64,000 nucleotides of DNA from Phalacrocorax aristotelis. Taxonomy: Eukaryota > Chordata > Aves > Suliformes > Phalacrocoracidae. The first letter of the stretch is position 1. Each line of letters opens with the position of its first letter. The notes under the pieces were generated by a model, which made no database searches, was not told where the DNA came from, and saw only the letters and a program-made list of their open reading frames with translations. Shown here in pieces: positions 22,353-34,643 of this stretch. The translations under genes and the position numbers were made by a program. The DNA lies in NCBI RefSeq assembly GCF_949628215.1, contig NC_134279.1, positions 84,067,517-84,131,516 of the forward strand, written 5' to 3'.

Positions 22353-25300
22353 ATCAGATGGGATGGCATGGGGTGGGGTGGGGTGGGATGGGGTGGGATG
22401 GGGGCTGCTGGCAGGGTGCAGAGCTGGGGACAAGGGGCCACAGGGCTCAGGCGGAGGTGGGGGGCAACAGCCAGAGGGGCAGCTCAGGGAGGGCAGCACA
22501 GACGCGGTGGGGTGAGGAGATGCTGCGGAGATGGGGACCGGGGTTGCACTAGAGGTTCAAACTTCTGCTCACACCTATGGGCAGAGCATCTCCTGACCCC
22601 TGTTAAGTCCAGGTGTGCAGGAGCATCCAGCTAAAATAAAAAACCCTGGCTTGGAGTGGCCCTGGAAGGTGCTGCTGGTTTCTGTGCTAATGAGAGCAGA
22701 AGTTTCAGGCTGAGCTGTTGCTTGACTCAAAGGAAATGTTTTGGGTTGATTTCAACATCTCCAGGAGGTTTTAACATTTGCATATGTAGAAGTAAAGTAA
22801 GCTTTCAAGTGAAAAATCAATTTCAAATGCACAAATCTGACTTTTAAATTTAGGAAATGCTGGTCTGAAGTGTTTAAGCATTTCGAGTCACTGATCCCAG
22901 ACGCTTCATTAGTTCAAGAGCCAGACAGGGTTTTCTGCACTCCCAGACGAGAAAAGCGACTTAAATTATTCCTGTGACACAATGAGCAATAAAGTACAAT
23001 GCAATGTGATATGACATGGCAATGCTCGTGCTGCGCCACCAGGGAGCTGCAGCCGTGGAGCCAGCCCGGGCTGTGCCAGCGAGACGGGCCACGAGCCGCC
23101 GCAGCCCCGAGGCCAGGTGAGGGACGCCCTGGGCACTGCAGGTTACCTGTGCCATCGCTCCCACCCTGCTCGCTGCCGCAGCCCGCCTGAGCGGCCCGGA
23201 TGGGATTGGACCCAAAGCCTGGCTCAGCCTAAACCCCAAGGGTTTGTTTTCCTGAACACAGCGCCTCTGCGCTCCCGTCTCCCCGAGGGACCGAAGACGC
23301 ACAGGTCTGAAGCGCGACATCCCCATCCTGCTCCGAGGGCACCCCGGCCCGGGCACGCTCCCGGGGGACGCCGGTTCCCACCAGCCCCAGGCTGCGCAGC
23401 AGCATTCGAGGAGCTTCTAAACACCCCACTGACCCCCATGCTGTGCGGCACAGGGGCTTGGGAGTCTCATACGCCGAGGTTTAGCATCGGCTGTGGCCTC
23501 GCTGCACCCCCACGGGCAGGACCGGGCTCCTCCAAGCACAGTGGGGCTGGATGGGGCCTGGGGGTGCTGGCTGTGCACAAAGGAAATGCCGTCACCCTCA
23601 CATAGCTCCGGCATGCCAAGGTCCCGAGCAGCCCACAGCCGCCCCACACCACAGGGTTTGTGCAAGTGTGTGCACACAGGGCTGGTGATGGGGGTTGAGC
23701 CCCCCCCAGCACCCCTTTGCTGCAGCACGGGGCAGAGGGCAGAGCTCCTCCATGGAGGCAGAATCCTCCTTTCAGCCCCCCGGGGATGGTCCTGGGGGAC
23801 CATCAGCTCCACGGGGAAGAAATCAGATTGGGCTGGGGAAGAAATCAGATTGTGCTGATGCTGCTGCAGCCTCCCATGGCCAGCGGCCGCGGTCCGGCTC
23901 AGCATCCCCCAGGCCACAGAGGATGCTCGAGCACGATGAGATGAGAGTACATGGACAGTGCAAAGTCACGGAGGTGCCCGGCCCCCTCTCCCCATCCCAG
24001 CCAGGATCCTGAGGTTGCTTTTGGCGTCCCGGGCATGGGGGCCAGGCCAGCTCCATGCCTTTTGCTGGCAGCTCCATGAAAGACAGAGACCGGCACCGGG
24101 CAGAGCCAGCCATGACAACAGGGATCAAACTCTCAGCCCCCAACTCCTCCAGCTGCAGGCAGCCGTTCCCATGCGCGGGGGCTGCCTTCCCACACCCAGA
24201 GGAGGCCTGGCACCCCTGGCACAAACAAAATGCCCCCTTGTTCCCATCTGCAGCAATACTGGGATGGGCTGGAAGCATTTTCCCGGCGGCAGACCCAGGG
24301 GGGTTTCGCTGCTGCGAGCCAAAGCCTCACCTGGCCCTGGTACGGGGCGGGGGGGGGGCAGCCCCACAATGTCCCCGCAGCCCCCATGTCCCAGGCTAAA
24401 AGCTTTCTTGTCCACAGCAGACTAGGACCCCTGCTCACTGTCAGCGCTGGAGCTGCTGTGCTCCTGAAGGGCTGTAACGCAGTGCGGGACAGACGGACGG
24501 CACCGGTCCCACGGGGACACGGGGCTGGGGAGGGGGGCAGCGAGTGGCAGCAGCTGGGAAGGATCAGAAATGATGGAGGGAGCATCAGCTCTGCTCTTGC
24601 CCTCCTCCTCCGGAGCAGGGAGCAATTCCCAATGGCCACAGCCACAACTCTCCTTCCTTGGGTTGTGCTCCGCAAGTCCCCCTCTGTCACACCCGTATTT
24701 AAGATGAAAAATACACTTGGCTTTCCATCTTAACATTAGCCATCACTTTTCAGGAGCCATCCCACAGCAAGCCGGCCCTGCCACGGCTGTCCAGGGAGCA
24801 AGTGGGACCCATCGCCCCCGGGGCTGTGGGGGTGTCCCTCCCTCCTGTCCCCTCACCACCCACCCGGACCCCCGGGAGCTGCTCGGGCTCTGCGGGATGA
24901 GCCCCTCGGCGCCAGGAGCTCCTGTTGCTGGTGATGCCCGTGGCCAAGGGATGGAGCGGTGCCTGCCGAGCGAGCCGCCGCAGGGCGGGAAAAGGCTTTC
25001 CCATTCACCAGAGGTTTTGTGAAGAACAACAACAATGGCTTTGGATGGAAATGCTCTGATTTGGGGTTTCTCTTCAGTTTTCTGGCAGAGAAAGAGCAGT
25101 TTCTGCCAAAACCGCTGGCAGTAAAACATCAGCTTGAAAACCCGAATGTTTGCAGGGGGAGTTAGGAGAAAGCAGCTTCAAGGGGTAACTTAAGGCATCC
25201 TCCCACGCCCCCGTTATTCTGTGACGGGTGCCCTCGCCCCGCTGCTGCCCATCCCCAGGGCAGCCGGGGGCCGACCCGGGACACCCCAGGGCTGTCACTG

Positions 25301-26303
25301 CCTGGGAGACAGGGACCCCCCCATCCAGGCACCTTTCCTCTCCCCAGACCCCCCTCCAGCCCCAGTGCTCAAAGCCAAGCCAGTGGGACCACGCTCGGCC
25401 GTCGTGCTGGGTACGAGCTGCTCCCGGCCATCCCTCCTGCCACGCGTGGAGAACGCGGAGCCCAAAGCGAAGGACGTGTTTAAAAGCACTCAGGGACAGC
25501 CGCTGTCAAGATGATGTCCCCGACACGGCTCTCACCTGCATCGCATTACTAATAGCGGCCGAGATTGCAGGGAAGTGGCTAAAGATCCTTCTTTATGCCA
25601 CTTAGCTCCCTTGTTCCTGGCTGCAGCCACTTTGCTACATCATTTTGCATTTTGCTCATCCCTTTTTCACCGCTCACGGTTATCAGGACCTGAAACATCA
25701 GTCTCGGGAGCTGTAGCTGGAGGCCCCCCCTTCCCACTGCGCTGCCGGAGTCTGTGCTGAGCAGGGCCAGGACGCGGGTCCCCCAGGACACAGGAGGGTG
25801 GAAAGGTCCATTTTTGTTTCAAATCCTCCCTTTTCTTTTCCGAGTGGCTGGGGCCAGCCGGCGGCGATGCCCTGGGTGGCTGAGGATACCCTGGGGGACG
25901 CAGGTCTGCAGGAGCTTCTCCTCCCTGGGTCCCGGGCAGCCAGCTGGGAGCTGGGTGTGAGATCCTGGGGGAATTCAGAGCATCCCAAACCCCTCTGGCC
26001 TCACCCAGCAGTGCTGCCTAAAGGGAGCCACAAGTTTGCAGTGCCCTTGGTCTGTCCCAGCTGTGCCCAGGCAGAGGGTGGGAGAGGCAAGCGACCACCC
26101 GGGACAGCCTAGGCAGCACCCATGTGTGCTCCAGGGCGAGGCTGGGGTGGGCTGAGGTTTCCAGGTTTCCAGCCCTGTCGTGGGACACAGCACAGCACCC
26201 GCCTGCATGGCGGGTTAGTGGAGGTCGGGGTCTCCCCCGGGGCATCGGGGAGCTGGGAAACCTGGGCAGCAGCCAGGTGGGCTCGGCACGGGCTCGGAGG
26301 CAA

Positions 26304-26375
26304 TGATGTGGTGGGTGATGCTGTGGTGGGTGATGCCGTGGTGGGCGATGCTGTGGTGGGCAATGCCGTGGTGGG
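26304..26375. repeat. 15-bp tandem repeat, about 5 units
   Basis: Units of the form GATGCYGTGGTGGGY, about five copies with single-base differences. No coding or regulatory role is evident. Confidence 0.9.
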
Positions 26376-29268
26376 GCTCTGCACCGGTCCAGGAGACAGA
26401 GAGGGGGAAACATTTGCCCACGCATATGACTGTGTGATGGGATTTTTCTGGGTTTAAGATCCCAGAGCCCTGAGAGGTGGCAAGAATCCCGGGGCAGCAG
26501 CAGCTCCCTGCTGCAGCCCCCCTCTCCGGCAGCCGTCCTGGCTCCTTCATCCCCGCATGCCTGCAGCCACCAGCTCCTGGTACCCACGGAGGAAAGGGGG
26601 TCTCGGATGGGGGTCCCTGGGGGCCCAGCAGAGAGACTGGAGGACAGGCAGCCCTGTGGTGGCTTTAGCAGGGAATTAGGGCCACCTAGATGGGGACTGT
26701 CACCAGAGAGTGATGGAGGCAGAGGCAAGGACACAGCTGGGCACAGCTGGGCACCAGGAGGGGACCAGGATGGCGCAGAGGTCCCCAGGGCAGAGCTGCT
26801 GTGCTCGTCCTCCCCCAGCCCTGTGCCCCCATTCGGGCTCTCTCTCCGGGTTTATTTTCCTTTCCCAGAGAACTCCAGCTGGCCCAGTTTAGGAAATATT
26901 CGCTGACCAGTGGCGGGAGCCGTGGGGAGCGCAGCGTGCATGCCTCCGCGCCCAGAGCAGCTTTCTTGTCCTCTCCTCCTCAGCAGCTAACGCACCATCC
27001 CAGCTGGCTAATGCTTTCCAGGCGCCCGGCTGGCGGGGGGCTCGGGGCCGGGACAGGCGGCGTGCGGGTGTAACGCACCACCGCGCACACACCCGCAGCC
27101 CCACATCAGCTGGCCCCAGTGCTGCCTTCCCATGCATCATCCTCATCCTATTTCTCCATCACACAGGGTCCCCGGGGCTGGGACGAAGACCCGGGGGTCC
27201 GGCCGGGTCGGCAGGCGGGACCCCACTGGGCGTTTGGCCTCGGCTGTGCCGGCGGCCGGGGCCGGGCAGGGGAAGGGGAGAGGCCGGGAAGGAAGCTGGC
27301 ATGGCCGGAGGCGGGGGACAATGCCAGACTGGGGGAGATGAAAGGTCCTGCGAGCACCGCGAAAGCGCTGTGAGCTGCCACGGTTTCCTGGGGAAATTGG
27401 GGCCACGTGTGCACATGCGTGTGCGTATGCGCATGTGTGTGCAGGGCGTGTTTGGCAGGAAAGGGCGGCTGTGCAGGGCTGTGGTTCGGTCTCTGTGTGT
27501 GCGTGCAAGACTGCGTTGGGGCTGCCCCTCTCCCAGCATCAGCCCCGTGCCGGGGAGCCAGCTGGATCATGGCCGGGGGGTCGCAGCCCCCCATCATTTC
27601 CTTTAGACCAAATGCCCAAGGCCTGCGGCACTCGCGGCATCCTCGGGGAGGGCGGGTGGGATGTTCCCACTTTGGGACCAGACCCGGCATCCAGGCATGG
27701 TGACAGCACGTTGGCTGGCGGCTTGCCTGGCCACACAGCAAAATACCGGAGCCGTGAGGCAGGTCGTCCCCACCTGCACCCCGAGCAGTCCCCACAGTCC
27801 TCGGCAGGCAGGGAGGGGCGTTTGGGGGGCAGCTTTGCAGGGCTCAGCTGATAAGAGCCAGATCTCTGCAACCCCTGCCCAGTGAAGCCCTCCCCGAAAC
27901 CTCCGGCATGGGGACAATGGGGAAACTGAGGCACGGGCTGTTTGCTGACAGCTGTTTGCTGACAGCCTGTCCCAAACCATGTGCACAACGACCGCAGATG
28001 GCCCCTGTGCTCCGGTGCTTTCCATCTCCCTGTGATTTCCGTGGGAAACAGGAGCAGGGACCGCCAACCCAACCCCCCCGCCCCGGGGTGGCTCTTGGCC
28101 ACCTCAGCACCGTACAATAGTGCAGTGAGATGGGGGGGGGACACACGCTGGCCAGGGCAGGACCTTGGAGGGACCCAAAACAGCCCAAGGGAGCTGCAGC
28201 TCTGCAAGGACCAGCGGGGATGGGTGGGACGGCCAACAACGGGAAAATTCGTAAATTGGCTGGTACCGACCCCGCCTGGCCGTCACCACCACGGCTCTGC
28301 CCAAGGCTGGAAGCACGGGCTGTGCTGTGAGAAGGCAGCGAGCTGGCCCTTCCCAGGCTGGGTGTGCTCCCTGCCCGCTCCCGGTGTGCCAGTGCGGGGA
28401 GAAGGGGGGCCGCGGCGACAGCACCCCTTCCCCGTGGGATCCCCTCGTCACCAAGGTTGTGCTGACCTTGGTCTTGTTCATGGCACCTTCCTTCACGCTC
28501 CCTTTGCACCGTCCCCACCACCTGCCTCCCCATCCTGCTCCCCCAGCCCCACGCGGGAATGCCTGGCGATGGGAGATGATGATGGTGGTGGTGATGATGA
28601 AGGTTGCCCTGCTCACGCTGCGGGTCCTGGCACAGGAAGGACCAGCTCTGTGCTTTGCTCGTCCCGGGAGATGCTGCCTGCCTTTGGAGGAGCAAACTGG
28701 GTGAACTGGGCAGGAGGGGACCGGCTGCACGGCCGGCGGCTGATCCAGCTCCCAGGGAGGGGACACCGGCCCCCAGAGCAGCACGGGGTGCCGGCGTGGG
28801 GGACACACCAGCCTGGCCTGGCCCCCGATTTATTTTCCCCCCCCCAGCACAGCACAGGCTTTGCGTCCTGGCCAGGGTCCGGTGCTCACTTCCCAGCTCC
28901 AGTTCTCCGTTCTCCTCCCGGGCTTCCTGTCTCACCGAGGCATTTCCACGGGCCTTGCCTCAATTACCGGAAAGCGCTACCTCATCTCTTGACGAGGCGC
29001 CAGGGAAGAAAACACAGGCGTAGCCCCCTCCGCCCCTCTCTTCCCCTCCTCCTCCTCCCCTCCCTCCAGAACCTTCCCCGGCTCTGGGGCAGGGATGCGG
29101 GGGGGGGACTGAGACCTCCCTGCTCCTGCCACCCAGCCCATCACCTCGACCCCCACCAGCCCCAGTACAGCCCCAGTACAGCCCCAGAAGAGCCACCGGC
29201 ACCTGCTGCCCTGCACGCCCCGGAAAGCGGCTTTTTTGGTCCAGCCGGCGCAGGAACCCGGGTGCAAT

Positions 29269-29345
29269 GTGTGTGTGCATGTATGTGCATGTGTGTGCGT
29301 GCCTGTACATGCACATGCATGTGCATTCACGTGTGTGAGCATGCA
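29269..29345. repeat. TG/CA-rich alternating purine-pyrimidine run
   Basis: Imperfect TGTGTGCATG repeats over about 75 bp, a sequence type able to adopt Z-DNA. A shorter similar run lies at about 27,405-27,450. Confidence 0.85.
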
Positions 29346-29844
29346 CAGCCTGCTCAGGAACCCACGGCAGCCGGCCCGGACTCTAACTTTGCCCAGCTCC
29401 TGCCTGACCTGCCTGCAGGAGCTGCCTGCTCAACCCCCGGCCCAGCCCAGCTCACATCCACGCACCTTCTGGGCTCTTCCCAGTTCCCGAACTGGGACCG
29501 GTGACTCAGACATTGCTACAGCAAGAGGAGGAGGGGAGGGTGCAGGCAGCAGCAGGCAGAAAAATGTGTATGGGTGCGGGTAGGAGGGATGTAGGGATAC
29601 AGCGAGTCAGGAGGTGGGTAGGTGTGTGTGTGCATCGATAGGTGTGGGGGGGGACGGACAGACAACCAGCACGTGGCAGGCACCCCCGGCACACCAGCCC
29701 TTTTCCACGTCCATGAGGAAGAGTCCTCCGACACCTTCAGGCCGTGCTCACCCTCCAGGGCCCGTCACCGGGGGGGTCTGGGCTGCCCAGCCCTTGGAGA
29801 AGAGCAAAAGGCCCAGCAATATCAGATGCCCTTCAGAGACCTGA

Positions 29845-30377
29845 GCCCCCCCGGGATGGACTCGGGCTCAGCGCAGAGAGCTCAGCTCCTCGCCGCCGCC
29901 TCGGCATTCGCCCTCCTGCCCTCTGCGGTGTCGGGGTGTCCCCCCGGATGGGCAGGCGCTGGCGCAGGATGGTGCTGCCGCGGCGGCCCCTCTGCTGCTG
30001 CCCCTGCGTCCCCCGCCAGCGCCAGCCCCTTGGTCGCAGCCCTTCATCCAGCACGTCGTGCTGCAGCCCACCACGTCGCCGTCCGATGCCCCTGCCCAGC
30101 GGCGGAGCTTTCCATGGCCACCCTTTGACAGCATCCCGCTCGCAGGCAGCCCTGCCCACCGTCCTGCCCCTCGGCTGGGCCCCCGCACCTTCGTGCCCCC
30201 GGGGACTGTCCCAGCAACGATACTGAGGCTTTTCCTGGTACGACTCCGGCGGCACGGAGCCTCTGCTCCCCACCACAGCTGAGGACCTGCTAGATAATCC
30301 CTTTAGGATCCAGCTTACATGTACTGTGTCAATTTTATGTACCTTATGTTTGTATACTTTTGCAGGCTTTTAATAAA
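29845..30377 (+). other. Possible 3'-terminal exon of an unidentified transcript
   Basis: GC-rich, multiply open sequence gives way at about 30,285 to a T-rich tail that ends in AATAAA at 30372-30377, the layout of a vertebrate terminal exon and poly(A) signal. Two reading frames are open. One runs from 29845 to a TGA at about 30,282 and contains PWSQPFIQHVVLQP. The other is a 90-residue frame from the ATG at 29856, whose start (MDSGSAQRAQLLAAASAFAL) resembles a signal peptide. Neither resembles a family I know, and no upstream exon can be linked. It may be a lncRNA end or chance. Confidence 0.3.
30372..30377 (+). terminator. Canonical poly(A) signal AATAAA
   Basis: Sits in a T-rich context (GGCTTTTAATAAAGCC) after a 70-bp AT-rich run. 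No known gene ends here. It precedes the 9-bp repeat array by about 60 bp. Confidence 0.4.
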
Positions 30378-30434
30378 GCCGCCCCTCCAGCCTACAGCGA
30401 TCTGCAGGTCGGGGGCTTCTTGATATCAAGGCAT

Positions 30435-30722
30435 GATCCCAACGATCCCAATGATGCCAACAATCCCAATGATCTCAGTGATACAAATGATCCCAAAGAT
30501 CCCAACAATCCCAATGATCCCAACGATCCCAACGATCCCAATGATCCCAGCAATCCCAGTGATCCCAACCATCTCAATGATCCCACCACTCTCAATGATC
30601 CCAACGATCCCAACAATCCCAATGATCCCAAAGATCCCAGCAATCCCAATGATCCCAACGATCTCAATGATCCCAACGATCTCAGTTATCACAATGATCT
30701 CAATGATCCCAATGATTCCAGT
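30435..30722. repeat. 9-bp minisatellite, 32 units of GATCCCAAY
   Basis: Thirty-two consecutive 9-mers without any insertion or deletion. Most are GATCCCAAC or GATCCCAAT; variants include GATCTCAAT, AATCCCAAT, GATCCCAGC and GATCCCAAA. Because 9 is a multiple of 3 and the unit has no stop, one forward frame runs through as an Asn-Asp-Pro repeat, and reverse frames are open too. Confidence 0.97.
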
Positions 30723-33700
30723 GATCTTCCCATGCTTTTGAGTCCTCCATGGGCGGCTTCCCCTTGGCACAGAGCTCTTTGGGAGCTGCAGGACGGAGCC
30801 CTCGCCTGCCTCCTGCTCTTGGGATACGCCGGTGCTGCTTCCCAGGCGCAGCCTGACCCAGGAGCCCCGTCTGAAGAGCAGCACGGCTCGGGGGGGGCTG
30901 CAAGAAATGGGGCTTGAAGTCAGGAGGTGGCTGTTTGTCTAGACAGATGGACAGACAGGCAGGACAGATAGACAGGCAGAGAGCCAGTGGTAGGTAAAGA
31001 CAGGCTGAGAGAACCATGGGGCTACATCTGATGTGTCAGCCAGCATGAAGAGAGCAACACAAACTGGGAGAGGAACATGCCTGGGGATGGAGAAAAGACA
31101 ACTTAAGGGGGTGAGAGCACTGGCAGTGGGGGAGGGTTGTCAGTGTCTCTCCCCTCTCCCCCCAGCGTCCCCATTCCCGGCAGTTTCGGGAGCCTCGTCC
31201 CCCTCGGGGGTCCATCCCCCCTCGCCAGCCTGCGGTCCCCCGGCTCGGGGAGGCTGCGGCGAGCCCGGGGCCAAGCAGGGAGTTTAGGTTTCACTCCCGG
31301 CGGCGCTGGCCCTGCCTCCTCCTCCCGCTCCCACATCTGCAGCTGGAATTGCAATTTGAGGCACTGGCTGGGCTGGGCGCCGGCCGGGAGTGGGAGGAAG
31401 GCGCTCGGGGAAGCCAGAGGAAGCCGGAGAGCAGGGGGCTGCACGGCAGGGCTGGCTGCGTGGGCAAGCAGGGGCCGGAGCCGCTGGGCATCGCCGGCAG
31501 CCGCGGGCAGGAGGGCATCGCCGGTGGCGGAGGGAGCCAGCACAGCTGGAGCAAGAAGGCGGTGGCTGGACCGAGGGGTCCCCAACCTGTCCCCCCAAAC
31601 ACAGGTAAGTGGCTGTGGGGCTTCATGGGAGCTGGGACCAGCAGAAGCGCTGCCCAAGGCACAGGGACAGTGGGGACCCGACATCACCCAGCTCTTCCCT
31701 TGGCCAGGGCTGGCCGGGACTTCTGGGGTCTCTCCCCAGTTTGGGGGCACTGGTGAGCAAGCACAGTGGCACTCTGGGGGGGAGGGGGGTGAGGACTCTG
31801 GGGGCCTCTCCCCAGCGAGGATGTGGGCACAGGTGGGAGTGAGGACTGCTGCACTGAGCCACTCCTGTGCCTCCGTGGACCCCATCCCCTGCACTCCCTG
31901 TCCTGGGGGGACACTGTTGTGACCGGCAGGGATACCCCCATGAACCACAGGGACAGTGCCGCGATGTGCCAGCACCATGCAGGGGCTGCAAGTGCCACGG
32001 CACCCCACGCCGGGCACGCCATGCCAGGGACATCCCGCCGGCTCCCGTGTCCCAGCCGTGGCCGAGCGATGGCAGTGGGAAGAGGAGGACTCCCACAAAC
32101 GGCCATGGAAACCCAACAGCTTTGCCTGGAGGATTCGGGGGCTCCCCAGCCCTGCAGATGTGCTCGCTCGAGGCACAAGGGGTTTGTGGGGACGAACGCC
32201 TCCTCCCGCTCCTTGCACATCTGGAGCCCAGCCCTGCCGCTGCCCCAAGCCCCCCTCCCAAGCTGGGGCAGCCCAGGCCGTGGGGGCACCGTGCCCAGCG
32301 GCATCCCCATGCCGCGCTCGGCGAGGCCGTGCCGAGGTCCCAGTGCCCTGTCTGTCCGCCTGTCCAGCGCGGCTGCCCTGAAGCCGTCCCAAACTTGTTT
32401 CCTTTCCCCGTTTCCGTGAGTCCCTGCAGAGACGGAAATGGTGGAGAGTCCTCAAAAACGCTGCTCCTGCACAAGCTGCCAGAGCAAGGGCCAGGAGGCG
32501 CTGGGACCCTCTCCCCAGCAGCACGGCAGGACCCCCCAGAGCCGGGGGCTTCAGCCCATGTCCCTGGAAGGGGCCACTGGTGCAGGCAGAGCGATCGCTG
32601 CCCAGGATCCGCATGGGGTCGGCACTGGAGGACACAAGGGCTCTGCACGCCTGCACTCGACACAGGCGTGTGCTCTGCTCACACGCGTGTGCATGGGAAG
32701 GGAGGGATCCATTCGTGTCCACCGGCCAGGATTGTGGGGGTGCAAGGCTCGCTGGGTACCCCAAAGCCTCTCCGGCACAGGGTGCAGAGGCCGGGTCTCC
32801 AGCGCTGCACGAGGAGAGGCACGGCCGGGCGAAGCCCCTCGGGGACACCTCAGCTCCTTGGTGTGCTGCCACCAGCTGCCAGGGTGGGCTGAACCCACTC
32901 CCCTTCCTCGCCAGGACCCCAGGCAGGGGCTTGGCAGCTCGGGGACAAAGGCAGCCGTCAGCCAGCCCCCCTGGCAAGACCTGCTGTCAGTTTGGTTTGC
33001 TGAGATGGAGGATTTTAGCTACTCGGAGCCTGAGGGTCTGCACAGGCTCCGGACTGACTGCCTGGACCATCCCACGGCCACAGAGGGGCAGGGAACGAAA
33101 CCACTGAGTCAGCAGAGCCCGGGGCCTCGCTACTCCCTCCTGCTCGGGCTGAGGTTCATCAGCGGGATGCGGGCAGCCTCCCCCGGAGCTCAGGCTCCAG
33201 GGACAGGGACACGGAGGACGTCCCTGCACAGCCGCACCAGGCTGGACTCCAGGGTGGCAGAGCTGGTGTTACCCCCGCACCTGGCCCCGGAGCAGCACGA
33301 GGGGTGTCTGACCTGCAGGCAGGACAAACGGACACCAAAAATGCAAGCTAAGCCCTGGGCAGGGTTTATGCTGGAGGAGACACAAATTCCCAGCGCTGGA
33401 GGGGCGACCCCTGAGCGCATCTTCTCACAAACTCATGGAAAGCCCACTTTTGGTGGGGAAGCCCCTCCGAGAGCCTCAGCCCGCCAGATGACCCCCTGTG
33501 CCCTCCCGGGACCACCAGCACCACGTTCCCAGCTGCGGTTTGACCCGCAGCCTGCACCGGCCGCAGCTCGCCCTCGCTCAGCCCCTCGCCGCCGCCTCTG
33601 CTGGGGTGGCCGGAGCAGAATTGCCCCCCGCCCCGGGGAAAGGCTCGACACCTGCCATTTTTAGCACAAGGCGTTTTCTCGGGAGGCTGCCAAGAGCAGG

Positions 33701-34581
33701 GTCTGGCCGCCGGGCTGGCCACGCGTGGGTGGGTTTGGCTTCGAGCAAAACCTCTCCCCAGCGAGCTAAGCCTTGTCCTGAGCCCGCAGCTCTGCAGGAT
33801 GAAAGCAGCCAGTGCAGAGCAGGCAGCCTCGGAGGCGATGGGATGCTCTTGCGTGAAGCAGAGAACCAGAAGATGGTTTATTAGCCAGGGAAGCAGTTTT
33901 GGAGCTGGGCAACGTTGCATCGCATCCCCTAGGACAGGCAGGGATGCCTTTGGCTGTTCCTGCTCCTGCCAGTGCCGCCACCATGCTGCAGGGAGCCCGG
34001 CCCTTGGCAGTGACTGCTTCGATTAAGAAAATAACCCTAAAGGATCACCTGCCCTCAGTTTCTCTCTTTGATCAAGCCTAAATATCTGCAGCATGGGCCC
34101 CGCACTGCTGGAATGGCAATTTGCTCACATCTGTATCACGCACATCTGTATCATGCACATCTGTCTGACGTGCTTAATGAGAGGAACCTGGCTCCCCTGT
34201 CCCACGGAGGCTGTGCCAGCGCCCAGCCGGTGCCGAGCGGGTGGGCACTGAACCAGGACAGCCCCCAACCACAGGGCGGCGGGTACAGGCTGAGCCCCCC
34301 ACCCTCCTGCATCCTATTGCACCCTGAGCCCCTGGGCTTTGGGGTCTCCCACCTGCAGCCCCTAAGGGGTCCCAGGGGATGCAGGGTCACAGCCAGCCCT
34401 GTCCCTGCTGGGTCTCTGAGGGGGGCTTGAGCCTGGGCTCAACCAGTAATTCTCAGGAGGACGAGGGGAGCCTGCGGACACCCCAGCCCATGGCATGCTG
34501 TGCACCCCACAGCTGAGGGGGCAGCCGGTGCCTCCAGGCACATGGACACTCATCTCATCATCCCTCCTCCTTCTCTTGCAG
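30723..34581. other. HSPA12B upstream region
   Basis: No coding exon recognised. A GC- and CpG-rich block at about 31,140-31,600 ends in a strong splice donor (31604). The remainder shows no repeat or gene I can identify and is presumably the first, untranslated intron of HSPA12B. An AT-richer patch lies at about 34,020-34,180. Confidence 0.45.
31250..31604 (+). promoter_or_regulatory. HSPA12B: Probable promoter and untranslated first exon of HSPA12B
   Basis: CpG-rich segment followed by a consensus donor ACAG|GTAAGT at 31604/31605. The first translated exon at 34582 begins with an acceptor and 19 nt of 5' UTR, so at least one untranslated exon must lie upstream. This is the best candidate within 3 kb. 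The start of the region is a guess. Confidence 0.4.
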
Positions 34582-34643
34582 CCAGGAAGGCGAGGCCGCC
34601 ATGGCGATGCTCCTGGAGCCCGGGATGCAGAGTCTCAGGATGG
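34582..34643 (+). CDS. HSPA12B: HSPA12B first coding exon
   Basis: Acceptor TCTTGCAG, then 19 nt of 5' UTR, then ATG at 34601 with a perfect Kozak context. Encodes [14 protein letters not shown] plus one base of G15, donor G|GTAAGG. Met3 is a possible second start. The human counterpart is a similarly short, poorly conserved N-terminus. Confidence 0.85.

Larger units (their letters stand above)
22353..29840. other. Intergenic stretch, no gene recognised
   Basis: Moderately AT-rich at 22,620-23,000, otherwise GC-rich. No exon with family resemblance was found on either strand. It holds purine/pyrimidine alternations (TGTGCATG-type) at about 27,405-27,450 and 29,269-29,345, and the 15-bp repeat near 26.3 kb. 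Long reading frames here are by-products of stop-poor GC-rich sequence. Confidence 0.5.

Noticed and set aside
14880-23010. Similar-looking AGCAAATGAAGTGTAATG and AGCAATAAAGTACAATGCAA segments near 14.92 and 22.98 kb
   Set aside because: The resemblance is limited to about 30 bp with many mismatches and does not extend, so it is not a repeat family I can support.
27981-29504. 507-codon open frame on the plus strand
   Set aside because: Composition follows the GC-rich background, there is no recognisable domain, overlapping frames are equally open, and it crosses the TG-rich simple repeat.
31103-32977. 624-codon open frame on the minus strand opposite the HSPA12B upstream region
   Set aside because: Low-complexity Pro/Ala/Ser/Gly mixture with several competing frames. 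Its own start and end carry no splice or poly(A) signals, and it is probably a by-product of CpG-rich DNA.
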